A stretch of 64,000 nucleotides of DNA, from assembly GCA_902806595.1 (NCBI GenBank), contig CADCXC010000004.1, positions 62,001 through 126,000 on the forward strand, written 5' to 3'. This DNA is from Pyrenopolyporus hunteri (lineage: Eukaryota; Ascomycota; Sordariomycetes; Xylariales; Hypoxylaceae). A model generated the notes under the pieces. That model made no database searches, had not been told where the DNA came from, and saw only the letters and a program-made list of their open reading frames with translations. The translations under genes and the position numbers were made by a program. Below, one piece after another: positions 35,819 to 45,752 of the stretch. The stretch's first letter is position 1; each line of letters starts with the position of its first letter.

Positions 35819-36122
35819 CGCTGCTAGCGTTTACCGGTGGACACTCGGTCGGCGGCTGAGGCTCGTAGATCTGGTGCTTTGATGACCTCGGCCTTAGGCA
35901 ACGGGGGTCTGGCAGCGAAGATAAGATGCGGGTGGAAGGTTCTTTGTCGATAGAGATGTAGGACTAGAAAGAAGACGCCGGAGCAGGCCAGACGTCACGC
36001 CACTATTAACAGGTGTACTCTATTGGAGTAGGGTTGCTTAGGTATTTCGAGGCGTGAACTTGGAGAAAAGACGTAGGTCGAGGTTCCTAGGAGGGAGGGG
36101 ATAACGGGCAAAGAATAGATAG

Positions 36123-36151
36123 ATAAATAAATAAATAAATAAATAAAATAA
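36123..36151. repeat. (AAAT)n microsatellite
   Basis: About seven AAAT/ATAA units preceded by two GATA units. Seen directly. Confidence 0.9.
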
Positions 36152-36311
36152 ATTAGGTAGGTGGTAGGTAGGGAGGTAAGTAGGTAAGTAATGAATTTTG
36201 TAGCAGAGAAAAGTGGTAGTGATATTATTTACAAAGTAGCAAAGGACAACCACGTAGAGAGTGTGAGTAGGAAGAATTCGTATCCCGTGTTTCCATCCGA
36301 TTCGAAGGCTC

Positions 36312-36351
36312 GAGGATTCGAAGATTCGAAGATTCGAAGATTCGGAGATTC
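36312..36351. repeat. Octamer tandem array GAAGATTC
   Basis: Five 8-bp units: GAGGATTC, three perfect GAAGATTC (36320-36343) and GGAGATTC. Each perfect unit is GAA-nn-TTC, the half-site pair bound by heat-shock factor, but the 8-bp period is not the classical contiguous 5-bp nGAAn layout. Lies about 500 bp upstream of the CHIP-type gene. Confidence 0.7.
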
Positions 36352-37216
36352 TGAAAGGCTTCAGCCCTGTTCGGCTCAGCTGTTGCTTCCGTCATAAGAT
36401 GATACTATGTAATAAGATAACGATGCGCTAAACGACGCGCTGCCGTTAAACTGTTAGAACCATTTCATTCGTGACCGGGATGTTTAACAGGAGAGGGGTC
36501 CATTTGTCAGGCGAAGGTTCGAGAATGTCTCCGGAGGATGAGGTACATGTACTACATGGAGCAAGTACCTAGGTAGGTATGTAACGCGCCTATTAAACCG
36601 GTAGGTTTAGGTACCTTATCTTGCGGTTGGTATACAGATATCTAGGTACATGCACCTAAGGTGGTGCAGGGGGTGCCCTTCAATCTTCTAAGCAACTACA
36701 AGTATTAAAGTGGTCCATTACATGTTAGGGTCGTCCACATCCCCGTCGCAGGACCGAACCTAGGTAGGTTTAGGTGGTATAATCCCCTGAGCAGGTAAAC
36801 GCTAGTAGGTAAGGTACCTTACCCCTGGGTATGACGTTTGTAAAAGCTGGTCCCTTTATTCAAGCTACGCGGCACATCGGATGAGGCAACGCCTACTGCA
36901 GGTATAAAGACGTTAAGGTTGCCTATTACATATGATAGGGTACTGTATTAGGTCTCTAGGTACCTACCTAGGTAGTTGGGTATTCACTAAGAGCAAACCG
37001 ACTCCTAAACCCAATTCACTATTATTCACCGATTAGTACCTAGTATCTAGGTAGATTTATATGAGCTACCTTAGGTACCAGTAGTTGGAGACGCAGAACC
37101 ATCTCCTACATGTAGTTAGGAGGTAAAGTGCAATCGAATTCGGTCCAACTCAGTTTTCCCTTAAACAGAGTATACCGAAGTGTAGGTTGACACATTAGGT
37201 ACCTAGTCTGTCCAAC

Positions 37217-37576
37217 CTAACCGCAGTAGATGGATCCGCCATTTTCGAGGCATCGTCCCGGAGGATTGCAATCAGGCATTCGGTGCCAGTGGTGATCATC
37301 TCCACAAGCATAGTTGAGCCCAGCGCTGACCAGGTCCCGTCAGTATTGTCTCGTCCAAACGAAGAAGGATAATAATAATAATAAAAAAGAGAGAGAGGAA
37401 GATTTCTCAGCAATAACTTACATGCAGGTGTAAGTACCTACGTCGCAGTCATCTGGTATTGGCACTATCGTTATAGAAGGCTCCCGTACCGTCACCGTTG
37501 TCGTGGTCGTGGTCGTGCACTGGGCGCCCGCGTAACTGATTTCGAGGGCCACCACGAAGAGGCTAGTGATGAACAT
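37217..37576 (-). CDS. Small secreted cysteine-rich protein (effector-like)
   Basis: Two exons on the minus strand, 37576-37422 and 37325-37217, 87 residues. The 96-bp intron has a GTAAGT donor, a pyrimidine-rich middle, a TACTGAC branch and a CAG acceptor. Residues 1-19 are a clear signal peptide (MFITSLFVVALEISYAGAQ). The 68-residue remainder has a Thr/Val run (CTTTTTTVTVRE), then seven cysteines in all, in segments such as DDCDVGTYTC, YACGDDHHW, PDCNPPGRC and SIYCG at the extreme C-terminus. No family is recognised. Small size, signal peptide and cysteines fit secreted effectors or antimicrobial peptides of fungi, an inference. The gene stands alone in repeat-rich DNA, a common setting for such genes. 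Both exons are too short to appear as long ORFs, yet frame, splice sites and signal peptide agree. Confidence 0.72.
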
Positions 37577-38648
37577 CGCAACAGTGGCTTGTTCGTTATC
37601 GATTGTATTATCAACTAAAAGGATGAACTAAGGCTTCAATGTCACTTTGTGTTATGATCTGTGAGGGAGATATCGGTTCGGCAGGTGTCTTTGGATATCA
37701 ATTGTATCATGACATTGGGGCCGTACCGTCGGCCAGGGGGAGTGACCGGCTTTCAACTCTCATGAAAAGGACCTGGATCGGTGAGCTGTAGCACAACTGA
37801 TTTTACAGGTCTTCTCCGTGAAGACGACTGCTACCGACTGCTACGTGCTACTTGAATTGAAATATGATAAAGTTTGCTACAATCCGACTCGAGTAGCCTC
37901 GACCGTAAATACCTGCACCTGATCGATACTTACCTACCTAGGTATACAATACAATCTACCACGCGCTACCGTCTTCCGGATAGATAGCGATCTGAAATAA
38001 TTATAAATTCGTCGGTGAAACTACCAGTCTGGTTCTGTTTTATAGCGTTTAATCAGCGTTAAAATGTTCAATAAGACTACTTCATCCTTACCCTATTCAA
38101 GAACATCGATCACGGGGGAAGTTATACTTATCTCCTATCATATCACCCATCATATCACCCCTGACGTAGGGGGTTGCCATTTCCTCTTATAATGTAATTC
38201 ATACCTAGGGAGTCCAACATTACCTATGCCGTTTATCAGCTACCTACCTCTTATACATAGACGTCTACCTAGGTACCTAGGTAGGTATTTACTCCGTTTA
38301 TACCAGCGCGCTTCTTGGAATCCTGGTTTTTAGCCCCTAGTTTCTTTTTTTTTTTTTTTTTTTTTTTTTTGAAGACGGCACGGTCCCCCCAAACCGCTTC
38401 TGGCGGCGCGGCTTGACGGCCCAAATCGCAAATCCAATCCTCAGCTACCGAGTTACTCAGAAAAATACGGAATAGGAGGGAGGAGCAGCTCCTACACAAG
38501 TTCCTAGACAAGCTGCGAAGAAGTAGTCATATTGTACGAAGTCCATACACTACCATAGCTACGTCCCAAACGCGGATGGAGAATCCTCACACGTCTCTAC
38601 TACGCATTTCTAAGAACTATATGCCTCTTGTAATTTTTATTATACGAA
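37577..38648. other. Intergenic region with long poly-T tract
   Basis: Upstream side of the secreted-protein gene, a T run of about 26 at 38345-38370, and a CTACCTAGGTACCTAGGTAGGTA element at about 38265-38287. No gene supported. Confidence 0.55.
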
Positions 38649-39206
38649 TTATGAGACTTCCTCCTCGTCTTTATTACCTTCTCCCACAGAAGAAGCCGAC
38701 TTCTTAGGGCCAAGATGGATTACTCCGACTTGCCGAACTACTAAATACGGGGAAATGAGAGATACGGCCCAGAGAGCGGAGTTAACCCCCGAAGCTGAGA
38801 TCAGCTATGCAAACGTTGGCCGGATAATGTACTACCTCTGCAAGTTCGTTAGGGAAATACGTATTGGTGCTGAAGTCAAGCTGATGCCACTTGAGTTGCA
38901 CTGATCAGCTGCCTCGGCAGCTCTCGCAGCCGACATGTACGTAATAGTTTCCTTTGGTTCTCTAGCTAGGAAGCTAATAAGCCAGAAACCATAATTATAC
39001 ATAACTGAGAAGTTGATCTGCCACAGAATATATAACGCCCAGCCCCTCCCAAATCCTGCATCATTCCAGTCAAGCGCGGGTTTACGATGCATATACTCAT
39101 TCTGAACGACAGAACCCCAAATCCAGCAGCCTCTAACAAGAGTCGTAATCATGATATAGCCATATCTAGCTCTGTTGTTAAGGCCCACACTCATCCGATC
39201 TAGGTA
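38649..39206 (-). pseudogene. UNC93-like MFS transporter, 3' gene fragment
   Basis: The minus strand reads the C-terminal third of a fungal UNC93-like carrier: ARYGYIMITTLVRGCWIWG, LDWNDAGFGRGWALYILWQ, NFSVMYNYGFWLISFLAREP, ARAAEAADQCNSSGISLTSAP. A 66-bp intron (donor GTATTT at 38860, acceptor CAG before 38794) then restores PSGVNSALWAVSLISPYLVVRQVGVIHLGPKKS and ends at TAA 38649-38651. A pyrimidine-rich run and AAG before 39207 could be an acceptor. But I found no trace of the remaining 250-300 N-terminal residues in the 1.5 kb upstream, and in-frame stops appear immediately. Best read as a truncated gene; the C-terminal coding part itself is undamaged, so the loss may be recent. Confidence 0.65.
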
Positions 39207-40676
39207 GGCTTAGAAAAAGAGGGTAATGACAACCTGGGCATCGGATTTGCGGTTGCCCTAAAAGAATGAGCGCCCGAGTTCGTTGAAAATTTACTACGAA
39301 AGGGTGTGAACTACGTTTACAGATATGGATTAGAGGATGCTAAGTCGAATACTGGCACGAAGACGACTCGCTCAGCGTGACGCACGTAGTCCCAAGTAAT
39401 ATACTTCGCCCTCCACACCGGGGCTAGGAGGCTCACCTGAACTATAGTTATCGGAAAGCACGAAGACACTGGCTTAACCACCTGGTTTGGTAACGTCGCA
39501 AGTTCGTGGGGAAAGAATAAGCACCATGGCGCGGCAGAGCCCCCATATCGAGGTGACGACGGACCATACCATCCACCCCCCGAGTATGGAGACAGGACGC
39601 CGATAGAGAACGAGTACCTTGACCTAGCACTTTCGCTTGCGGAACCACTCCAAGTCCTAGTGGAATAGCGTGTTGGTGATACTGTATTCCTCGATGTAAG
39701 ATTGAATTATTCTTACCTCTTCTTTGAAATATTCATTAGTAAATACCATACATTTGCTAATGTGTCAACAGAATTATGCTGTAATGCATTCGCGCCGCCC
39801 CTGAACTGGTACGAGAACCATCCTAGCGGCCTTGTGGGATGACAACCGAACGCGAATCAGCGATTACCCACAGAATACGGGTTTGACGGCTCCTAACGCG
39901 GGCTCGCATTGATTTCAATATAGAGATTAGGTTGTGACTATGTACGTAGGATGTTTCCAATGGAGGATGCTAAATCCACAAAACCCTAGGTAGAAAAAGC
40001 ATCGAGGTAATCCGCTAACTACCAATTTAACGATGAGCATAGTGCGTTACAGCAGAGCTTGCGCTAAATACGGTAACTATAGTCCCCAACACCACCGCTA
40101 AAAAGGTGATGAATTAGTTCATATTTAAGTGGCTTTAGGTGCTGCAATCATGGGGCTCACAGGGTCATTGCCGCTATAGGTACTATATAGATCCAGGCTG
40201 TTAGCAACAAAACTATCTTACAGGCATCTGCTCACTAACATAACATGTGAGGTATGTCGTTTGATTGCGACAGTTGTTCTCATTTAGGTACCAATTAATT
40301 CTAAGCCTTATGTTGATATCGTATATCTACCTACCTAGTGATGTATGCGCTGTAACTCCCTATATTTTAGCGTGAGCCTCGTCTCGGCAGCGGGCCGAAC
40401 TTGTGGAATTAGCGGCTTGATAGATTGTCTTTAAAGGAGTCTGCGAGTTAACGGGCCTAACGTGTAGCGAAACAGCGACAAGTCCTATTCCAGATGCTAT
40501 ATGAGGGTTAGGCGTTGGCTTGATGATTACCTACCTAGGTAAGTATGGTAACTACCTAATTATAAAATACGCCCCATACTCGGGGTTATGTGTAAACGAG
40601 AACTATTCGCGAATAAATCAAGAAGAATATAGCTAGGGTCAAAAAGGGAAAGCGACCAACAAATCGTAGCGCGCAA
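39207..40676. other. Gene-free stretch between UNC93 fragment and tRNA
   Basis: About 1.5 kb in which I could not recognise coding sequence or a transposon. A TACCTACCTAGGTAAGTA element is at about 40529-40546. Below the tRNA end a T run on the minus strand (40641-40645) could serve as the RNA polymerase III terminator. Confidence 0.5.
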
Positions 40677-40813
40677 AGGAGTTGGCCGGAATCGAACCAG
40701 CGACCTTCGGAACTGCAGTCCGCTGCTGTGGGGTTTGTTAGCATACGGTTTTACGGGAAATCGGGTTGATGAATTGGTGTGTTCACATACCTCTACCTCT
40801 GAGCTACAACTCC
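40677..40813 (-). tRNA. tRNA-Cys (GCA) with a spliceosomal-looking intron in the D-arm
   Basis: Exon 1 is 40813-40791 (acceptor strand GGAGTTG, UA, D-stem GCTC, D-loop AGAGGTA, GAG). Exon 2 is 40725-40677. Joined, they give a complete 72-nt cloverleaf: acceptor GGAGTTG/CAACTCC all paired, D-stem GCTC/GAGC completed by the first C of exon 2, anticodon loop CTGCAGT with GCA, T-arm GCTGG-TTCGATT-CCGGC, and U73, the discriminator typical of cysteine tRNAs. The only flaw is a G27/A43 mismatch. Box A (TAGCTCAGAGG) and box B (GGTTCGATTCC) are intact and uninterrupted. The 65-nt insertion 40790-40726 does not sit at position 37/38 where nuclear tRNA introns belong, but between positions 24 and 25, and has mRNA-type splice signals. 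The gene may be functional or a tRNA hit by intron insertion. Confidence 0.85.
40726..40790 (-). other. GT-AG intron-like insertion inside tRNA-Cys
   Basis: On the minus strand it begins GTATGT, has TGCTAAC ending about a dozen bases before the end, and ends CACAG. These are exactly the donor, branch and acceptor forms seen in the protein-gene introns of this window, and 65 nt is their usual length. Removing it restores a normal tRNA. Confidence 0.8.
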
Positions 40814-41656
40814 AAGCTTCACAGAAAAATGGGACGTAATTTAGGTAAATAAACCCAGGCGGTCGGTCTTCTTCATGGGTCAGTCACGTGGATTAAATTA
40901 GTACGTAGGCGTTTAATCAGTAGGTAAGTTCTACTTTTGACGGACTGATTTCTTTGCAGTATTATATAATAAAGTATTGTCTATTATTCTTATACTCTTA
41001 TGTTGGACTTTAGTTCAGACGTGATGGGACCTCGATGGATCGACGTGGGCTTTCGGGCGTCACCCACAGTGAGACCATGGTTCGACGAGCGACTAATTCC
41101 AAGATGGAGATCAATTGAAAACCAACAACAAACCTCCGATGTGCGTTAATCTCACGGCGAGCGAGGTGACAAAGCTACCAATAAGTCAGTAACGGCATAC
41201 ATACTATATTATAAACGACGTGAGTCAACCTGTAAATTACCCGGATTAGGCGCTCTCGGAAGCTAATAGCATTAGGCACATGTTAAGATCTAGTATATCC
41301 GACCGCTAAACACGGTTGCTTCCTTAGGATGGGTGTATATTAGGTATAATAAAGACGCTTGATGTTCTATTTCAGCCCTATGCTAGGAAGAGGGCGCAAC
41401 CAAAGCCTAAAGTTTTTGGCAGCGAAGTTGAAGTATTGTATAATATGTTGCAATACCTAAATTTTAGCCATGCTCTCATGAATCTTATCGAACGCTTATT
41501 GCTAACACACGTTAAGGCAGCCTTGCCTGGTCTTTCTGGAATGATTTTCATGTCGGTAAAATAAGTAAGCAATTTTATGAGGACCTACTACTCATCGAAT
41601 ATCGTCGGAGCTAGCTAAGAGGATACACCACATCTAAGAACCAGATGGTCACTAAC
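40814..41656. other. Intergenic region upstream of tRNA-Cys
   Basis: No supported gene; short ORFs without features. Confidence 0.5.
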
Positions 41657-41953
41657 CTAGGTTGGACGGGTGCGGATGTACTCAGCGCAGCGCACGCAGC
41701 AGTACCCATACATATGTCCTTTTCCGTCCTGACTTTTGCCTCCGTCCGGATCGCGGGCGGTAAGGATATACTTAGGGCGCGCATGTGGCCAGGGCGTGAA
41801 TCCCATACCATCGCACTTCAGGGCGCGGCTGCCCGCGGCCTGTTTCTGCTCGTCGGTCATCTCCTTCACATCGACAATATCATCGGGTTTGATGAGGCGC
41901 CGGTGAATATAGAAGCCTTCGACTTCGGCGCTTGTATCGTTCGGGGCAGACAT
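41657..41953 (-). CDS. Small uncharacterised protein, tentative
   Basis: A 98-residue frame from ATG 41953 to TAG 41657. I do not recognise it. It reads like real protein rather than noise: an acidic, helical first half (SAEVEGFYIHRRLIKPDDIVDVKEMTDEQKQ) followed by a Gly/Pro/aromatic half with ALKCDGMGFTPWPHARPK and YGYCCVRCAEYIRTRP, so four cysteines that could bind a metal. There is no signal peptide. The overlapping + strand ORF (41645-42259) is longer but poorer in composition and is regarded as a shadow. The frame extends 20 codons above the ATG to another ATG, which I do not favour because those residues look random. Upstream exons are possible. Confidence 0.45.
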   Translation of the reverse strand: MSAPNDTSAEVEGFYIHRRLIKPDDIVDVKEMTDEQKQAAGSRALKCDGMGFTPWPHARPKYILTARDPDGGKSQDGKGHMYGYCCVRCAEYIRTRPT

Positions 41954-42704
41954 CGCGACGACCCCCCAGCGTCGTCGGTAACGGTTCGTCGAGTGAGAAG
42001 CAAGGGTACCCAATACAGAATTGATTTACGATGCGTTATCGTGGGAGCGGCTGTTAAGAGGCCTGCAGGAGTCGGTATAGGATTTGTGTATCGACGAAGG
42101 GACATCCCCAAGATACGATCTAAGCAGCGAATATATGTATATATATATCCCCTCGTTTACCGCACACGTACCTGGAGTAATAGTTCGAGAAACTTGACTC
42201 CACGCGTCTCAAATTCAGAACGGGAATCTTTGGATACAACCGGAGTGACGTCTGCCTGAATCATGTCTTATAGTACTATTGCCGCGTGATTGTAGTCCTC
42301 ATCACCTTATAACGCTCCTACAGAGAAAGAACTGGCTTAGGGATCCTCAGGGTTCCATATAAAATCTTTATTAATATCATCACCTTATCCGGTGTCACTG
42401 ACTGTACGCTGCCGTACATCTCGATTATTTCGGGTGTAGGGGCTATGGTTATATGTAGGAAGCTAGGGGCGTCTGGAACCTACGGTAGACGACCTTAGTT
42501 ATATTACCATTACCCCATACTCCTACCTCCATTATGCGAGGGCCTCCCTAACTGCCAGAGCGACCCCGGGTTCTTCTCCGAGTGATCTCGCCTATCGTTG
42601 AAATTGACTCCTAAATGAGCGTACCCACCGAGCAGTGGTGTGCGGTGGAAGAATAGATGTCGAGCACTTTGTCGTGTTGAATGGATACCTAAAACACCTG
42701 ACAT
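41954..42704. other. Intergenic region
   Basis: Nothing recognised apart from an ATATATGTATATATATAT run near 42128-42147. Confidence 0.5.
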
Positions 42705-43533
42705 CTACAGAAGCTCGTACTCAATCTCGATAGTCGCCGCTGCAACTTTATTACACCAAGCTGCTTGCTATAAATTAGGTCAACACATTGTCCACGCAAG
42801 GCCGCCGTATGCAGAATGAAGAGAAGAGACTTACGTCTGCTCTCGCCCAAAGTACGACGATAAACCCCGGCTTTAACAGCTCGAGGAATCCCTCCCCCTT
42901 CCCCGCCGCCCTATCATCCTCGACCTCTGTTTGAACACCACTTACCCATTCCACCTTGTAGTTTCGGTACTCACGGGAAGCGGTGATGTTGTTGTTCACT
43001 CTCCACGCTACGCGGCCGTCGTCTGCTTCTACAAAGTCCCACCCTCTCTGTCTTAAATCCTCCCTCGCCGATTCGGGATCCAGCCAAGTAGGTGGAAGAG
43101 AATCCTCAAGCGCCACGTCGTGATGGTTCTCCGTGCTCATGGGCAGAGGACGCAGGATACTAGCTTCGAACCATGTATGGCTGTTGTGAAAGGTCCCGTC
43201 CCCGCCAAAAGTAGCCCATCCTTGGTCTGCTGCCCTCGTCTGGAAGATGATGCGATGAAGAAGGACGTTACGTCCGTTATCGGGAATTGGGCCGGTACTA
43301 AGGTATAAGCCGGCAACGCTGTACCTAGGCCCAGGTCGAGAATGCCCAACGGGGTACTCTTGTTCATTGGCCTTGCGCTTGGCGACCCAGGGTGCGTAGC
43401 CAAGGGAGACGATTTGAGCGGCAAGCTCTGGCGGCACTCTATGCTCTAAGGTGAGACGCACGTCATCGGCGTCCGCGAATGTGGGATGGAAGGGTTGGGA
43501 GAAGGGAAGAGGATCGAGCGGATGGGGATCCAT
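42705..43533 (-). CDS. Uncharacterised fungal protein
   Basis: Two exons, 43533-42835 and 42767-42705, 253 residues; the 67-bp intron has a GTAAGT donor and CTAAT branch and joins WARAD to QAAWCNKVAAATIEIEYELL in phase 0. A plain ORF reading misses this last exon and ends in nonsense. Features: a Pro-rich acidic N-terminus, a helix (LEHRVPPELAAQIVSLGYAP), then a beta-rich region with VLLHRIIFQTRAADQGWATFGGDGTFHNSHTWFEASI, where the DQGW and SHTWFEA blocks remind me of a widespread fungal family of unknown function. The very end (ATIEIEYEL) is typical of a closing beta-strand. No signal peptide or membrane segment is seen. Function unknown. Confidence 0.78.
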
Positions 43534-45752
43534 TCTGAAGGGCTCATTTAGGTGAGTGATGAGATCGCGTTTAATTGCTGGTGCCGTTCTAATCTTTTTT
43601 AATCTTTTTATGTTTTTCTTCTGAAGGTTATGTTATTTGCCTAGGGTTTTCTAACTGGGTACCTAGGTAAAAAGTAAATAGGCTGGAGATTGACACCTGA
43701 TGTTGTATTGTATTGTATAATACAGTGCAGATGGGTGCTGTATAACTCTGGTAGGGAGGCGCCTATACTTAGTACCTACCTACCTGCATATAGGTACCTA
43801 TAATGCCAATACGATTGGTATGTATTGTACCTTACCTAGGCGCATGTAATCATACTGTCATCGAAGGACCGGAACATCCGCATTAGGTGATCGGGTTACC
43901 TGAAGGTGGGTGGCGTTGGATCGAACATCGAACGTCGAACATAATGCTTTAGGTGCATTCTTTAAAAAGAAAAGGGAATGGGTGTAGTTACCTAGGTCAT
44001 AACTTGAACAACTCGTATACCCTTACCGCTAACCTTGTTGTGCGTGCTGAGAGTCTTTCCAGGGCGAAGGGCGAAGGGTAAAGTCATGCTGTTTGGCGCC
44101 TCAGATAGGTACCTACCACCTAGGTACTTAGCTAAGGGACGTATGTATGAAAGAATCTGATTACTGAATCTATCTGTCTTGTCTACCGAACCACTGGGCG
44201 CCTTCGCTCCCACGGCACTAGCTCGAGGCTTTGAGGACTTCTGTTAGTGAACGACATTAAGAGAGGGCATATTGGTTCCAGATATGAGCCAACCCCATGG
44301 GTGATTTGGCTATAAGCATGTTTTATTCGCGTCGAACGGCGTCGGATGTTTGGAATTGTCCATCTATTCTCACAGAACAAGATCAGATCTAGATATTGTT
44401 TTTGGATGGGATGAGCTGCGTACCTGGGTACATGTAGGTAGAGCTGTAGGTGGTAGAGCTGTAGGTCTTAGGTATACGATACGTATAGGTAGAGAAAACC
44501 TGTACCCCGCCGTGGAAATCGCGTCCGTCTCTGCTATCGTAAGTGCGGGGCGTCTACGTTATCTGCCCAGGTACCCCTCAATAGGCCTTACTACCCTGGT
44601 CCAAATGTGGACGGCTTAGGTATCGTACCGTGATATGTCTCCCCTACACTACCTACCTATCTCTCCTACGCCAGCAGGGCAGGGAGGGCGTAGCGAGGTA
44701 AGAAATACAACATCAAATTATCTAGGTGCTTGAGTGGTACCTCAACTACTCGAAAGCACTAAATCGATAAGCCAGAAAAAGAATCTATCCTTCGACATGA
44801 CTTTAGTTAGGTGGATAACCTTACGTATCAAGACGTTGGGTAAGTAGGTAGGTAGGTAGGTATTTGACTGTCTATTATATTCACCTTCCAACATCATATC
44901 AGAGTCTATTAAGATCCGGTGGCTTCCTACGACCCTGGGGAGCGAAAGCCTCCAAGAAGGGAAAAGAAGGAAAAATAGAAGAAATTCGACGTTTTAGCAC
45001 CATTTACATATGAAGGAATCGATACTTGGACGCCGCACTTCACCCATAGTTTACCAGAAGATGGCTTCTTTAAGAATCACGACCATCTAGGCCTTCATAT
45101 AACCTTGCCTACCTAACCTTATGAGTATCTGTGTTAGAAGGTAGTATTATCAGAGTCGATGCGATTTCTGCCAATACCACTCAGCATAAGTCGGCGAATG
45201 CGGCACAAAGGCACGAGCGAGATATATAGCAGTCCGGGGACAATCCCCATCCATACAATATGAACGACGTGAACAACGCCAACGCTACGTGGATGCCTTA
45301 CCTACCTAGTTAACTTACCTATTCATCAAGTATCACGATCGCTATATGTATCCCTTTGTTCACGCTCGGCTCTATTGGGTATACGCTGTTATGTCTCCGC
45401 GCTATATGCGATGGATGGGCACAGATTTTTGCGCCGCGCCGCACGACTGCTTCAACCTGTTGGTGGATTGACATACATCCACATACATACCTAGGTACAC
45501 TACCTATATATATATATATATATACGCTCCACAGTCGCAGTGTAGCATCGCTGCGCCCCGGATCGCCACGAGCAGAGATCCATATCAAGTTACATGCCAA
45601 AACCGTGACCCTGTCTTTGTCAACCCGGCATGGTCTAGGGGTACTTATTCTGATTAGGAGTCAACCTATTTTGGACACACCTCCTTCTCCAACGGATCAG
45701 CTCTTTATCTTTACCACATCTACTCTTCCAGTTCCTCTACCGTACTTACAGG
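43534..45752. other. Gene-free stretch with TACCTAGG units
   Basis: About 2.2 kb without a supported gene. TACCTAGG-type units occur at 43658-43666, 43772-43798, 44110-44128 and 44848-44862, and a (TA)n run lies at 45506-45526. The last 300 bp are the likely promoter of the P450 gene. Confidence 0.55.

Larger units (their letters stand above)
35819..37216. other. Intergenic region rich in simple repeats
   Basis: Upstream side of the CHIP gene, an (AAAT)n run, an octamer array and TACCTAGG units at 36568-36580, 36640-36655, 36768-36776, 36958-36975 and 37049-37078. No gene supported. Confidence 0.6.

Noticed and set aside
38345..38370. Poly-A tail of a retroposon on the minus strand
   Set aside because: No target-site duplication or element body was recognised next to this T run or the one at 939-965; left as plain homopolymers.
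41645..42259. 204-codon + strand ORF opposite the small minus-strand protein
   Set aside because: Composition is erratic, with no motif, and it spans the mirror of a better minus-strand frame and a (TA)n region; taken as a shadow.
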